Source: Nitrosopumilaceae archaeon
GTDB taxonomy: Archaea > Thermoproteota > Nitrososphaeria > Nitrososphaerales > Nitrosopumilaceae
Reading direction: 5' to 3'
Length of the DNA stretch: 43,152 nucleotides
Assembly (NCBI GenBank): GCA_900620265.3
Contig: UYNY03000084.1
Coordinates: 1-43,152, forward strand
The position numbers were made by a program, and so were the translations under genes. Every line of letters starts with the position of its first letter. The first letter of the stretch is position 1. Of the stretch, positions 6,348-15,662 are shown piece after piece. The notes below the pieces were generated by a model. It was not told the origin of the DNA. It did no database searches and saw only the letters and a list, made by a program, of their open reading frames with translations.

Positions 6348-9300
6348 CTAGCGGCCCAGGTATTGGAGGGCCCGGGCCTCCTCGGAGCGGAGCAGTTCGA
6401 GCAGCTCGGGGGTCAGGCGCTCTGTCTTTACGGGGGCGTCGAACGAGAACGACTCGCCGACCGTGTTCTTGATCGAGCCAGAGTCAAAGACGGCCCTTGC
6501 CTTCTCCCTCTCGCCCTCGATGAGGGCCCCAAAGCCGTCGTGGATCCTCGTCATGACGGTCACCTCGGGGTCCTGGAGCCTCTCAAAGCCGGCGTGGGTG
6601 AGCTGGAACCAGGACCCGTAAGAGTTGCGCAGCCACGCAAAGCCGTCCTGGTCGGTCCAGATATCGTACCTGCGGTCGTCCTGGACGAGGCGGACCGTCT
6701 CGACGGGGTGCTGGTTGCCGCGCTTTACGGAGAACTGGGCCGTCTTTGCAGGCAGGGTCGGCTCGCCGGTGAACTCGACGCCGTCGTTGACGTAGGTGGT
6801 CGTGGCCCGGCGCTCCGTGTCCATCGCGGATATGGCCATGACGTCAGATACCAGCGGGGCCGTGACGGCAAACGTAATGGTGAACTCCTGGCAGGTCACC
6901 TCCTGGTCGGCGTTGCACGTGGCGCCGGCCATCGAGACGGACGTCACGTCCTCGTCTATTAGCGCCTCGTCCTGCTCGTGCCGGACCGCCGATATCACAT
7001 AGTGGCCGTCCGCGTCATAGTCGGGCAGGACGTCGACTGCTATCTCGGCCTCGGCGTCGGTGACCCGGGAGAGGTCGGGTATGCCCAGCGAGAGCGTCAC
7101 CGTCTCGAGGATCATCGGGGCGTGCACCTTTATGGTGACGGTGTTCGCGCTGCCGATCTCGGACGTCTGGCGGACAAAGTCGACGTGGAAGTTGTCCGTC
7201 ACGTCAAAGGCCTCGCCGTTGAACGAGAACCCGCCCCGGACCAGCTGGTCGTTGCCGGCCCACGTCCTGCCGAAGGTCGGGGTCAGCTTCCAGTCGTCGT
7301 CGGAGATGCGCTGTATTATCAGGATGTCCAGCGAGACGCGGGCCGCGATGTCGTTGGCAGGATCGTTGCAGTCGTAAAATGCCACGTACCTGCCGGGGGG
7401 AGCCTTGCGGAGGAACTCAGAGACCGTGATCCCGTCCTCGCCGAGGTCCACGTCGGCCCTGGCAGGCAGGCCGTACCTGATGGTGCTTGCAAGCACGTTG
7501 AGCAGGGCGCCGGCCTCTATCTGGCCCATGTTGCCGCTGACGGCGATGTCGGGCCTGCCGTCGCCGAGCCGGGCGGCCGGCACCTTTAGGGGGTTCTCGT
7601 CTATAAAGGCGGCCGCCGTGATGAGCGGCAGCAGCTCGGGGCCGCCCTGCGCCGGGGAGACGCACCGGATCCGCTCCTCGTCAAACTTTGCCCCCGGCGC
7701 CTGGGTGATCCTCATGGACCCGAAGAAGGGCTCGCCGTCAAGCGTGAATACGGGCCGCATCATCTCGCGCTGCTCGGCCTCGTCCACCTCGGTGATGGTG
7801 ACGGCCCTCTCGACGGGGTCCGCCGTTGCCCCGTCGTCGAACCGGCAGGTATACGTCACCGTATAGGTGCCAAGCTCCGTGGTCTTTACGCGCTCGCCCA
7901 CGACGGTGGCGTTCTTGGCCATCGGGTTCTCGAACGTGCCGAGGTGGTGCAGGCAGAGGGCCCCGGGCTCCCAGTAGAGCTCGCCCTGCTCGAGCGTGAC
8001 CTCCTCGGTGCCGGCCTCCTCGCGGGTGTCGGGCCGGACGTACTCGTTGAGTATTATGACGGGGCGGCCGATGACGCTCACAAGGGACGTGTGCGCCCGG
8101 GCGGGGTTGCCAAAGTTGTCGTGGCAGGTGAACGTGGCGTTCATCTGGCCCACGAAGATGGCGCGCGGCGACTCTATGGCCCCAAGGTAGCTGTGCACGA
8201 ACTCCTGCACGAACGACTTTGCGGGCGGGGGCCGCAGCGGCAGGGGGTGCAGCGGGATGTCGTTCTCGGAGTCGGGCGGGTCGTTCGGGAGGTTGTCGGT
8301 GCAGGTCGGGTTCAGCGCGGGGTCCAGCGAGTCGTCCAGCAGGACCATGGATGTCGCGGGGGCGGTGATCACGGGCGGGACGTCGTCGTTGGCAACCATC
8401 ACGACGCCCGACGCGGTCTGCGGGTTGCCGCGCGAGTCCGTGCACGAGTACGTGACAGGATAGTCGCCGACCATCATCGCGTCGACGTCCCCCACGGCGT
8501 CCGTGGTGTCATAGCCGTCGCCGTCAAAGTTGTCGTTGCAGATGGCGACCGGCGCGGCGTACGTGATGTTCAGTATGTGGGTGAAGGGGGTCACAAAGTC
8601 GATCGTGGGGGCTATCAGGTCCTCCACCTCGAACCTGTACCTGATGGAGGAGGGGTTGCCGAGGGAGTCCTCGCACGCGAAGGTTATGGTATAGTTGCCT
8701 ATCGTGTCGGCGTTGCCGGCGCTGTCCACCGGTATGGCGTGGCTCACCGTGGCATCGACGCTCATCACGCCGGAGGGGTCCTCGCACCTGGCGCTGATAT
8801 CCGGCAGCGCCGTGTCCCACTGGTGGAGGGTGTTGTTCATGATGCTCGGGGTGATGGTGGGCCCCTGCCTGTCGGCCTGGGTGGCGATCCGCGTGGTGAA
8901 CGCCTGGTTGCCGCCGCTATCCTCGCACATATAGTGCACATAGTAGACCTGGGCGGTGCCGGGTAGCGGGTCGCCGTCCGAGACGCCGATCGGGTAGAAC
9001 GTCTCGACCTCGAGCGCGCCGTCCTCGGGGTCGCCGCAGGACGCGCCGTCCTCAGAGTACGTGGTCCCCTCCGGATGATCTATCTTGGCATCGCCCTTTA
9101 GGCGGATGACGGGGTGCATGTCCTCGGGGGGCGGGTCCGCCTCGCGGACTATGACCCTGCGGGACTCTGTGTACATGGACACGCCGCATTCGTATTCGTA
9201 TGAGCGTTCACGCACCGTGACCCGATCGATCACGGGATCGGGCATGGGCTCGTTGCCGCCCTTGCACTCGATGGAGAAGGGGTTCGGCAGCTGGCCGTTG

Positions 9301-10622
9301 GGCCTCAGGTACAGCGGGTTGGGGCCGGTCAGGAACCCGTCCACGGTTCCCGCGGTGTTCACGGTCCTGGTGTTGACGGTGCCGGCGGCGCTGTCCGTTA
9401 TCGCTATGTTGCCCGCAGAGTCGGAGCACTCGTAGGCGACCCTCCACGTCGTGGGCAGGGACGAGTTTATGGCGTTGGGGCGGCCCTGCTCGAACCGGTG
9501 CTGGGCCAGCGAGTACGAGACCTGGCTCACGGGCAGGTCGCCGTCCACGTGGTCCCTGCAGGTGGCCCCGAGCTCCTCGTACGTGCCCATCTCCGGGACG
9601 TTGATGGTGGTGTCCTCCGCCCCCTCTATGGTGATCACCGTGACGTTGGGGCGCACGGTGTCGACGGGCCCGTCGTAGACAAAGACGTTCATCCTGATCT
9701 CGGGCGAGGCGTTGCCGGCAATGTCCACGCATGCATAGTTGATGAGGCTGGCACTCGTCCGGGTGTCCACCACGGAGGCGGTGGACGGCAAGTTCGAGAG
9801 GGCGCCCACCTCGTACGGGCCGGACGACTCGTCATAGCAGGTGGCCTTTGGGTCCGTTATCGTCGAGTCCTTGCGGACGGTATAGATGTCGTACGGGTGG
9901 TTCAGCAGCACCGCCGGCGGGGTGGTGTCGTCGTTGGTCGAGGCGCCGAACATTATGCATGCCTCCCCTACCTCGCCAGAGATGGAACTCCCGGGACGCT
10001 CGGTGGGGGTGCCCCCCACGTTCTCCACTATCACCAAGTCCCCGGTAAAGTTGAGGGCGGCCCAGTTGGGTTTGGATCCAAATGAATCGAATTCGGCGAC
10101 GCTGATGTCCGGGTTCTCGATAATTTTTATGGTGGAAAGCGTGCCGGCAAGGTTGCCGGTCTTCTTTACGGCCCTCGCCCCGTAGATGTCGTCCTCCGGG
10201 CTATCCTCGTCGGACAGCTCTGCAAGCACGGATGCCGGGGCGTAGAACGAGTACGTGTCGTCGTCCGGGTCGTGGGTAAAGTTGTACACGCGGACCACCT
10301 TGTCCGACGAGGCGGCCTTTATCTCAAAGTATGCAAGGTGGAAGTTTATCGCCGTGGAATCTTCGCCGGAAAGCACGAACGAGACATCAAGGCCCGCCGC
10401 GTCAAGGGACGCGGTGGTGGACTGGGAGGTCACCCGCAGGAGGGTATTGACGCAGGGAGAGGTCACCTCGTCCCCCACATGCAGGAACAGCCCCCCGTCC
10501 ACGTGCTCCTCCGGGAACGCCGCCTCCGCCTCCCCGGCACCGGCGAGGGCCAGGGCGGCTGCCGCCCCGAGGAGGGCACATATTGTGAACCTCGGCATCC
10601 CCCGCCCCCCAAAGCCGGCCAT
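6348..10622 (-). CDS. Giant secreted HYR/Ig-like repeat protein (paralogue 1)
   Basis: A 1424-residue protein. A signal peptide is clear (basic start, ALLGAAAALALAGAGEAEA, then AFPEEHVDGG). The N-terminal ~200 residues precede a series of Ig/HYR-like modules, each carrying a G-A-x-C-x-D start and a Y-x-C-x-D-S-x-G-N end (for example EELGATCRDHVDGD, VTYSCTDSRGNP, ATFTCHDNFGNP), so each module probably has a disulfide. The C-terminal ~450 residues are a distinct conserved region ending in a helical, charged tail; no membrane anchor or sorting signal is visible. Probable surface or matrix protein. ATG 10622 lies 25 bp from a strong TATATATA. It is a close paralogue of the protein at 37970-42358. 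Confidence 0.9.
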   Translation of the reverse strand: MAGFGGRGMPRFTICALLGAAAALALAGAGEAEAAFPEEHVDGGLFLHVGDEVTSPCVNTLLRVTSQSTTASLDAAGLDVSFVLSGEDSTAINFHLAYFEIKAASSDKVVRVYNFTHDPDDDTYSFYAPASVLAELSDEDSPEDDIYGARAVKKTGNLAGTLSTIKIIENPDISVAEFDSFGSKPNWAALNFTGDLVIVENVGGTPTERPGSSISGEVGEACIMFGASTNDDTTPPAVLLNHPYDIYTVRKDSTITDPKATCYDESSGPYEVGALSNLPSTASVVDTRTSASLINYACVDIAGNASPEIRMNVFVYDGPVDTVRPNVTVITIEGAEDTTINVPEMGTYEELGATCRDHVDGDLPVSQVSYSLAQHRFEQGRPNAINSSLPTTWRVAYECSDSAGNIAITDSAAGTVNTRTVNTAGTVDGFLTGPNPLYLRPNGQLPNPFSIECKGGNEPMPDPVIDRVTVRERSYEYECGVSMYTESRRVIVREADPPPEDMHPVIRLKGDAKIDHPEGTTYSEDGASCGDPEDGALEVETFYPIGVSDGDPLPGTAQVYYVHYMCEDSGGNQAFTTRIATQADRQGPTITPSIMNNTLHQWDTALPDISARCEDPSGVMSVDATVSHAIPVDSAGNADTIGNYTITFACEDSLGNPSSIRYRFEVEDLIAPTIDFVTPFTHILNITYAAPVAICNDNFDGDGYDTTDAVGDVDAMMVGDYPVTYSCTDSRGNPQTASGVVMVANDDVPPVITAPATSMVLLDDSLDPALNPTCTDNLPNDPPDSENDIPLHPLPLRPPPAKSFVQEFVHSYLGAIESPRAIFVGQMNATFTCHDNFGNPARAHTSLVSVIGRPVIILNEYVRPDTREEAGTEEVTLEQGELYWEPGALCLHHLGTFENPMAKNATVVGERVKTTELGTYTVTYTCRFDDGATADPVERAVTITEVDEAEQREMMRPVFTLDGEPFFGSMRITQAPGAKFDEERIRCVSPAQGGPELLPLITAAAFIDENPLKVPAARLGDGRPDIAVSGNMGQIEAGALLNVLASTIRYGLPARADVDLGEDGITVSEFLRKAPPGRYVAFYDCNDPANDIAARVSLDILIIQRISDDDWKLTPTFGRTWAGNDQLVRGGFSFNGEAFDVTDNFHVDFVRQTSEIGSANTVTIKVHAPMILETVTLSLGIPDLSRVTDAEAEIAVDVLPDYDADGHYVISAVRHEQDEALIDEDVTSVSMAGATCNADQEVTCQEFTITFAVTAPLVSDVMAISAMDTERRATTTYVNDGVEFTGEPTLPAKTAQFSVKRGNQHPVETVRLVQDDRRYDIWTDQDGFAWLRNSYGSWFQLTHAGFERLQDPEVTVMTRIHDGFGALIEGEREKARAVFDSGSIKNTVGESFSFDAPVKTERLTPELLELLRSEEARALQYLGR

Positions 10623-10642
10623 GCCGGATGGCCGGAATCAGG

Positions 10643-10653
10643 TATATATAAAA
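10643..10653. promoter_or_regulatory. TATA element, possibly bidirectional
   Basis: TATATATAAAA on plus, TTTTATATATA on minus. It is correctly spaced for ATG 10622 on the minus strand. For the plus gene it would place the RNA start near 10673 with a ~27-nt leader containing GGAGG (10678-10682). No other TATA-like element precedes the plus gene. Confidence 0.6.
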
Positions 10654-10699
10654 AGTCGATTCGGTGGCAGTTTTATGGAGGCAGCATGCCACGGGCGGC

Positions 10700-11704
10700 A
10701 TGATCCCTGCCGCCGCCACGGCGATCCTGATCCTTGCGATCACCCACGCCTACGCGGATCCGGGGTCCCCGAGGCAGCAGGCAGAGGCCGGGACGGCCCC
10801 CCATGAGATCGTCTGCCCCCGCGGCCTCGATTTGGTGCTGATCGGCGATATCCGGGGGGCGTGCGTCACGCCCGGCACCGCCGTAAAGATGCTCGCGCGG
10901 GGCATCGCCACGGAGGTCATCGGGCCCACATGGGTGGAGCCGCCCGATCCTGCGCCGGAGCCGGTGGCAGAGCCCGAGGCGGTGATAGAGCCAGAACGCG
11001 ATCCGTGGCGCGCGCATGCAGGCGGGGCGCAGGTCAGGGGCGTGCCGGCCGGCGGCACGGCCTACTTTTACATCACGGACCGGGACCTTGACACGGGCCC
11101 CGGCATCGACAGGGTGGAGGCGGCCGGCATCCTCGTCTTTGAGATAGGCGGCCAGCGGATACCGGGCCCGGATATAATCATCGAGACCGGCCCGACGACC
11201 GGCGTCTTTCTTGCAGAGGTGGAGATCCCGGCAGGCGCCGGCGGCGTGCTCACGGCCACGTACCTTGACGAGTCGGGCGCGTCGGGGCACCCGGGGAGCG
11301 TGACCGGGTCGGTACGCGTCGAGAGCACGTTCGCGAGGCTCGATGACGGCGGGGCGCCCGCGCGCATCGGGCGCGAGGTGGCCATACGGATCCATGACGC
11401 CGACGCCAACCTCGACTCGAGGGACGAGGACAGGCTGCCGCTCGAGGCCCTCCGGTTCAGGTCGGAGGGCGGGCTCAGGACGACCCTGGCCGATCCGGCG
11501 TTTGACGCAAAGCGCCCCTACCTGCTGGAGACGGGCAGGGATACCGGCGTATTCGAGGTGCTAGTAGAGATCCCAAGGACGGTGGGCGGCCACACCATCC
11601 ACATCGGGCACTGGTACGAGATATCATACATTGACCCCAACAACCCCGCCGGCGTCCCGGAGGAGACCGTCCTGCGGGGTACCATAGGCTCGCGCCCGGG
11701 TTGA
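10700..11704 (+). CDS. Secreted protein with two S-layer-like domains
   Basis: A 334-residue protein. It starts with a signal peptide (MIPAAATAILILAITHAYA), then a short domain with two Cys, a Pro/Glu linker (about residues 85-105), and two related domains. Each has a D-x-D-x-(N/D) turn (ITDRDLDTGPG; IHDADANLDSRD) and an ETG-(P/R)-x-TGVF motif followed by VEIP. This ETGxxTGVF pattern is what I know from thaumarchaeal S-layer-type proteins; the protein is much shorter than the main S-layer protein, so it may be an accessory envelope protein. A GTG at 10664 in frame is an alternative start but lies too close to the TATA element. Divergent from the giant HYR gene and perhaps co-regulated with it. 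Confidence 0.75.
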   Translation: MIPAAATAILILAITHAYADPGSPRQQAEAGTAPHEIVCPRGLDLVLIGDIRGACVTPGTAVKMLARGIATEVIGPTWVEPPDPAPEPVAEPEAVIEPERDPWRAHAGGAQVRGVPAGGTAYFYITDRDLDTGPGIDRVEAAGILVFEIGGQRIPGPDIIIETGPTTGVFLAEVEIPAGAGGVLTATYLDESGASGHPGSVTGSVRVESTFARLDDGGAPARIGREVAIRIHDADANLDSRDEDRLPLEALRFRSEGGLRTTLADPAFDAKRPYLLETGRDTGVFEVLVEIPRTVGGHTIHIGHWYEISYIDPNNPAGVPEETVLRGTIGSRPG

Positions 11705-11707
11705 ATC

Positions 11708-11730
11708 GGAGCTGACCCCGGGTCAGCTCC
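11708..11730. repeat. Perfect 11-bp inverted repeat upstream of nurA
   Basis: GGAGCTGACCC (11708-11718), one central base, then its exact reverse complement (11720-11730). It lies 4 nt after the stop of the S-layer-like gene and about 15 bp before the nurA TATA-like box. As RNA it gives a 10-bp stem with a 3-nt loop but no T-tract follows, so an operator for the nurA operon is as likely as a terminator. Confidence 0.75.
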
Positions 11731-11744
11731 CGGAGCTTGGAAAG

Positions 11745-11753
11745 CGATAATAG
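11745..11753 (+). promoter_or_regulatory. TATA-like box of the nurA-herA-mre11-rad50 operon
   Basis: CGATAATAG about 28 bp before ATG 11777. The only candidate promoter before the four overlapping genes. Confidence 0.5.
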
Positions 11754-11776
11754 GCAGGCAGCGCAGAGCCGCCCGC

Positions 11777-12865
11777 ATGTCAGAGCATCCCGTAAGGGAC
11801 CTGGTCGAGGACCTGGGCGGCCACCTTGGCAGCGTTGCGCACGTGGACCGGGCGCTCACGGCCAGGGACGAGAAGAGCCGCGACATCACGCCCCGCAAGT
11901 TCAGGGGGATCCTCGACGTGGACGATCCGGCAAGGATGGCGTTCATCGACGGCGGCGAGGCGACGCTCGAGGAGTCCTCAAACTTTATGGTCACCCTGAA
12001 CAGGATCTACTTTTCAATGTTCAGGGGCGGCAGGAGGATAGCGCCGGCCGGCAGGTCGCGCGTGCAGTTCTTTGCAAGCGTGACGTCATCATTCGAGCCG
12101 GGCGGCAGCGTCAGGTACGGGACGAGGATCTACCCGCACAGGCCCGAGGACGCCGCCTTCCTGCCAGACGCGGCGACGCTCTCCTACAAGAGCACGGGGC
12201 AGTCGATGATCCAGGGATCCAGGATAACGTCGCTCGGGCGCAGGTTCGCAGAGTGGAGGCTGGCGCGCCACGTGGTAGAGTCGGAGCTCGAGAGAGGCGA
12301 CATGCTGGTGATGGACGGCTCGCTGCAGGCAAACTTTGACAATGAAAAGGCGTACGCCAACGCGCTGTATGCTGCGGCAATGTCAAAGGGCGTGACGCTG
12401 TGCGGGCTCTCAAAGACGAGCCGGCTGGTCACGAGGTCCGGCGAGCACCTGCTGACCCGCATATCAGAGGTCGCATCAGGGGTCACGTTCGGCAGGTGGT
12501 ACGTCGAGGTGGCAGAGGAGACGGAGCCGGACAACAAGGGGTTCGTGCTGGCGACAAAGCTGCACCCCCGGTCGGCCTATACGTTCAGGTTCGAGGTGCT
12601 CCGCGACCAGTACAACAACATGTCCTGGGACCAGAGGGACCACGTCCTCGGCAGCATCGCTGCCAACTCCAACGACGTGGCCATGCTCGGCTACCCATAC
12701 GGGCTGATCGACGCGGACAGGTTCGCCCAGGTCAGGAACGACGAGCTGGGCCTCTACAAGGGATACCTTGATACGGAGATGATGCGGCACCCCGACGGAA
12801 GGAAGATGCTCAGGCACAGCGCGGCGAACGGGGCCCACGGGCACCTCAACGGGGTGACCAGCTGA
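11777..12865 (+). CDS. nurA: NurA 5'-3' nuclease
   Basis: A 362-residue RNase H-like nuclease. The first active-site Asp is in AFIDGGEA (about residue 58), the second in LVMDGSL (about 178), followed by [11 protein letters not shown], the characteristic NurA pattern. In archaea NurA works with the HerA translocase and Mre11-Rad50 to resect DNA double-strand breaks into 3' overhangs for RadA. Here it leads the operon; its TGA overlaps the herA ATG (TGATG). Length is normal for the family and all key motifs are present. Confidence 0.92.
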   Translation: MSEHPVRDLVEDLGGHLGSVAHVDRALTARDEKSRDITPRKFRGILDVDDPARMAFIDGGEATLEESSNFMVTLNRIYFSMFRGGRRIAPAGRSRVQFFASVTSSFEPGGSVRYGTRIYPHRPEDAAFLPDAATLSYKSTGQSMIQGSRITSLGRRFAEWRLARHVVESELERGDMLVMDGSLQANFDNEKAYANALYAAAMSKGVTLCGLSKTSRLVTRSGEHLLTRISEVASGVTFGRWYVEVAEETEPDNKGFVLATKLHPRSAYTFRFEVLRDQYNNMSWDQRDHVLGSIAANSNDVAMLGYPYGLIDADRFAQVRNDELGLYKGYLDTEMMRHPDGRKMLRHSAANGAHGHLNGVTS

Positions 12866-14412
12866 TGGACGACCTTGACGTGGTGGGGCAGGTCGTCGGG
12901 GGGAGCTTTGGCAGCGTCGTGGTGCGGCAAAAGTCCGGCAGCGGGCTCGAGATAGGGGACCTGATGGTCTCGGAGGAGCAGGGCTCGTTCCTGATACTCC
13001 AGGTCTTCGAGCTGGAATACGGCTCGCAGATACAGGACAGGATGCAACAGATGATGTCAGGCTCCAACCTCGAGCACGGCGTGTCCGACGCGTTCTACGA
13101 GCCAGAGTTCGTAAACTATGTGCTCGCAAAGATAAAGCCGCTTGCCAGGATACGGGGCGGCGACGAGGTAAAGGTCCCAAAGTCGATGCCCTCGTTCTTT
13201 AACAAGCTGCGCATGGTAACCAGCGGGGACCTGCGGTTCCTGCACAGGGGGCGCGACTCTGTCTTTGTGGGGCACATCAGGAGCGGCAGCAAGGTGCTAG
13301 AGGACGCCGAGGTCTGGCTGCCGGCCGAGGACGTGTTCGCGCACCACGTGATGATACCGGCGACGACGGGGCGCGGCAAGTCCAACCTGGTAAAGACGGT
13401 CATGTGGAACGTAATCGGGACCGGCAGGGTGGGCGCCCTGATACTTGACGCGCACGACGAGTACTATGGGAGGCACGCGCCCGGCCTAAAGGACCACCCG
13501 GGCGCAGACACCGGCCTGGCATATTATACGCCGACGGACCCACCGCCGGGCGCCACGCGACTTGCGATAAACCTCCAGGCGGTGAGGCCGGAGCACTTTG
13601 AGGGGATCGTCAACTTTTCAGAGGCGCAGTTCCAGGCGCTCCGTACCTACCACTGGAAGCTCGGCGAGGGGTGGCTGACCACCATGATGCTCACGTCACC
13701 TGACACGGCCGAGGACAAGATAGCTGCCAGCACGATGGGCGCGATCCAGCGCAAGATGAGGCTGGTGCTCGGGCTCGGCAGGGACGAGAAGGGGCGCCTG
13801 GTGTCAAAGCACGAGGTGTTCGACTCTGAGACAAAGGGCTTCACCACGGTCGATGATATAGTCCGGCAGATAGAGGAGGGCAGGGTCGTGATACTTGACA
13901 CGTCAAGGCTTGGCGACGAGGCAGAGCTGATAATTGGCAACATCATCGCATCGAGGCTCTTTGAAAAGTACAAGGGGTACAAGGCGACCGGCGAGCTGGG
14001 CTCAAAGCCGGTGGCCACCATCGTGATAGAGGAGGCGCCACGCGTCATCAGCAAGGACGTGCTTGCCTCCAACAACGACAGCATCTACGCGACCATAGCG
14101 AGGGAGGGGCGAAAGTTCAAGGTGGGGCTGACTGCCATAACGCAGCTGACCAGCGTCATACCTAGGACAATCCTTGCCAACATGAACACAAAGATAATAC
14201 TCGGCAACGAGATGAAGCAGGAGCGCGAGGCCATAATCCAGTCGGCGGCCCAGGACCTCTCGGAGGACGACAAGAACATCGCCAGCCTCGACAAGGGCGA
14301 GGCGATAATCACCAGCATCTTCGTCCCGTTCGCCATGCCGGTAAAGATACCCCTGTTCGAGGATTTGGTGGGCGGCACCCGCAAAAGCGAGAGGGTAAAG
14401 GTGCTCGGATGA
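12865..14412 (+). CDS. herA: HerA bipolar DNA helicase/translocase
   Basis: A 515-residue hexameric FtsK/HerA-type ATPase. An N-terminal HAS-barrel-like domain ([16 protein letters not shown]...) precedes the Walker A loop ATTGRGKSN at about 166-174 and Walker [10 protein letters not shown] at about 192-200. A later [11 protein letters not shown] and the [11 protein letters not shown] stretch match the HerA C-terminal ATPase core. It pumps DNA into NurA. It starts at ATG 12865 overlapping the nurA stop, and its own stop overlaps mre11 (ATGA), indicating translational coupling. Confidence 0.95.
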   Translation: MDDLDVVGQVVGGSFGSVVVRQKSGSGLEIGDLMVSEEQGSFLILQVFELEYGSQIQDRMQQMMSGSNLEHGVSDAFYEPEFVNYVLAKIKPLARIRGGDEVKVPKSMPSFFNKLRMVTSGDLRFLHRGRDSVFVGHIRSGSKVLEDAEVWLPAEDVFAHHVMIPATTGRGKSNLVKTVMWNVIGTGRVGALILDAHDEYYGRHAPGLKDHPGADTGLAYYTPTDPPPGATRLAINLQAVRPEHFEGIVNFSEAQFQALRTYHWKLGEGWLTTMMLTSPDTAEDKIAASTMGAIQRKMRLVLGLGRDEKGRLVSKHEVFDSETKGFTTVDDIVRQIEEGRVVILDTSRLGDEAELIIGNIIASRLFEKYKGYKATGELGSKPVATIVIEEAPRVISKDVLASNNDSIYATIAREGRKFKVGLTAITQLTSVIPRTILANMNTKIILGNEMKQEREAIIQSAAQDLSEDDKNIASLDKGEAIITSIFVPFAMPVKIPLFEDLVGGTRKSERVKVLG

Positions 14413-15662
14413 GGTTCGCGCACGTCTCGGACCTCCACCTCGGGTTCCAGAGGAAGAGGTCCCTGCAGGAGGCCGAGCGCCGGATCTTCGAGGGGATGGT
14501 GGACGGGTGGATCAAGGGTGGAGCCAGGTTCGTGCTGATGGCAGGGGACATCTTCCACGTCAACATACCGGAGATGAGGGTGCAGAGGTACGTCTTTGCA
14601 AAGTTCCGCCAGCTGCACGAGGCGGGCATCCCCGCGTATGCCATATACGGCAGCCACGACTTTTCGCCAGTCTCAAACTCCGTCATAGACCTGCTGGTAT
14701 CGACCGGCTACGTGACAAAGGTCACGGATGCAGTCACTGGCGAGGACGGGGTGATAACCCCAAAGTTTACCACCGACCCCGGGACGGGTGCAAAGATATG
14801 CGGGATATCTGGGCTAAAGGTCGGGAGGGACATTGACTATTACAAAAAGCTCGACAGGAAGGGCATAGAGGCAGAGCCAGGGTTCAAGATATTCATGTTC
14901 CACGGATCGATATCTGAGATGAGGAAGGCAGCGGACGAGGGGGACCACATGCCAATGTCGATGCTGCCGGCAGGCTTTGACTATTACGCGGGCGGGCACG
15001 TGCACGAGTACGGCACCGGGGGCGATGACTCGCACGGGGTGGTAGCGTATCCGGGAACACCGTTCGCTGGAAACTATGCTGATTTTGTGGCAAGCGCCGG
15101 GGATACGAAGCGCGGGTACATCATGGCCGACTCGTCGGGGGACAAGGTATCGGTAGAGTTTGTGGAATCCGGTAGTCCGGAGCATGTGCCCATCACCGTG
15201 GACGCAAATGGCAGAAGCCCGCAAATCGTGAACGAGAGGCTGGAGGAGAAGGCTGGCGCAGAGGATCCGGTCGGCAAGATCATGGTCGTGCGCGTGTATG
15301 GGCAAATGTCCGAGGGCAGAACAGCCGACGTTGACACGGCGAGGGTGTCGTTGGGGCTGCTCGAGCGCGGGGCTCTCGCCGTCGAGGTGGGCAGGAACAT
15401 GCTCACGTCCCGCGAGTACGACGTCGTTCGGGTACGCGGCGAGAGCAGGGATCAGATAGTGAGGGGGGTGCTGGAGACGAACATCGGGCAGGTCAGGACG
15501 GGGATAGAAAGGCTGGAGGGCGGCAGCGGGGTGAGGATTGCAGAGGAGCTGCTCAGGAGGATAGGGCAGCCAAAGATCGAGAACGAGGACAACAAGACTT
15601 ATGATGCAAGGATGATCACTGACGGAAGCAAGACCATGGGGCTGTCGCTGGATGATCCTTGA
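14409..15662 (+). CDS. mre11: Mre11 nuclease subunit
   Basis: A 417-residue calcineurin-like phosphoesterase. Metal-binding motifs are SDLHLG (7-12), GDIFH (46-50), GSHD (81-84), the FHGS stretch near 164 and GGHVHEYG near 197. Motif III reads GSHD where the family consensus is GNHD; the Asn is normally a metal ligand, so this is a mild deviation worth noting although other motifs are intact. Forms the Mre11-Rad50 complex for end processing. It starts 4 nt before the herA stop and overlaps rad50 by 11 nt. Confidence 0.93.
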   Translation: MRFAHVSDLHLGFQRKRSLQEAERRIFEGMVDGWIKGGARFVLMAGDIFHVNIPEMRVQRYVFAKFRQLHEAGIPAYAIYGSHDFSPVSNSVIDLLVSTGYVTKVTDAVTGEDGVITPKFTTDPGTGAKICGISGLKVGRDIDYYKKLDRKGIEAEPGFKIFMFHGSISEMRKAADEGDHMPMSMLPAGFDYYAGGHVHEYGTGGDDSHGVVAYPGTPFAGNYADFVASAGDTKRGYIMADSSGDKVSVEFVESGSPEHVPITVDANGRSPQIVNERLEEKAGAEDPVGKIMVVRVYGQMSEGRTADVDTARVSLGLLERGALAVEVGRNMLTSREYDVVRVRGESRDQIVRGVLETNIGQVRTGIERLEGGSGVRIAEELLRRIGQPKIENEDNKTYDARMITDGSKTMGLSLDDP

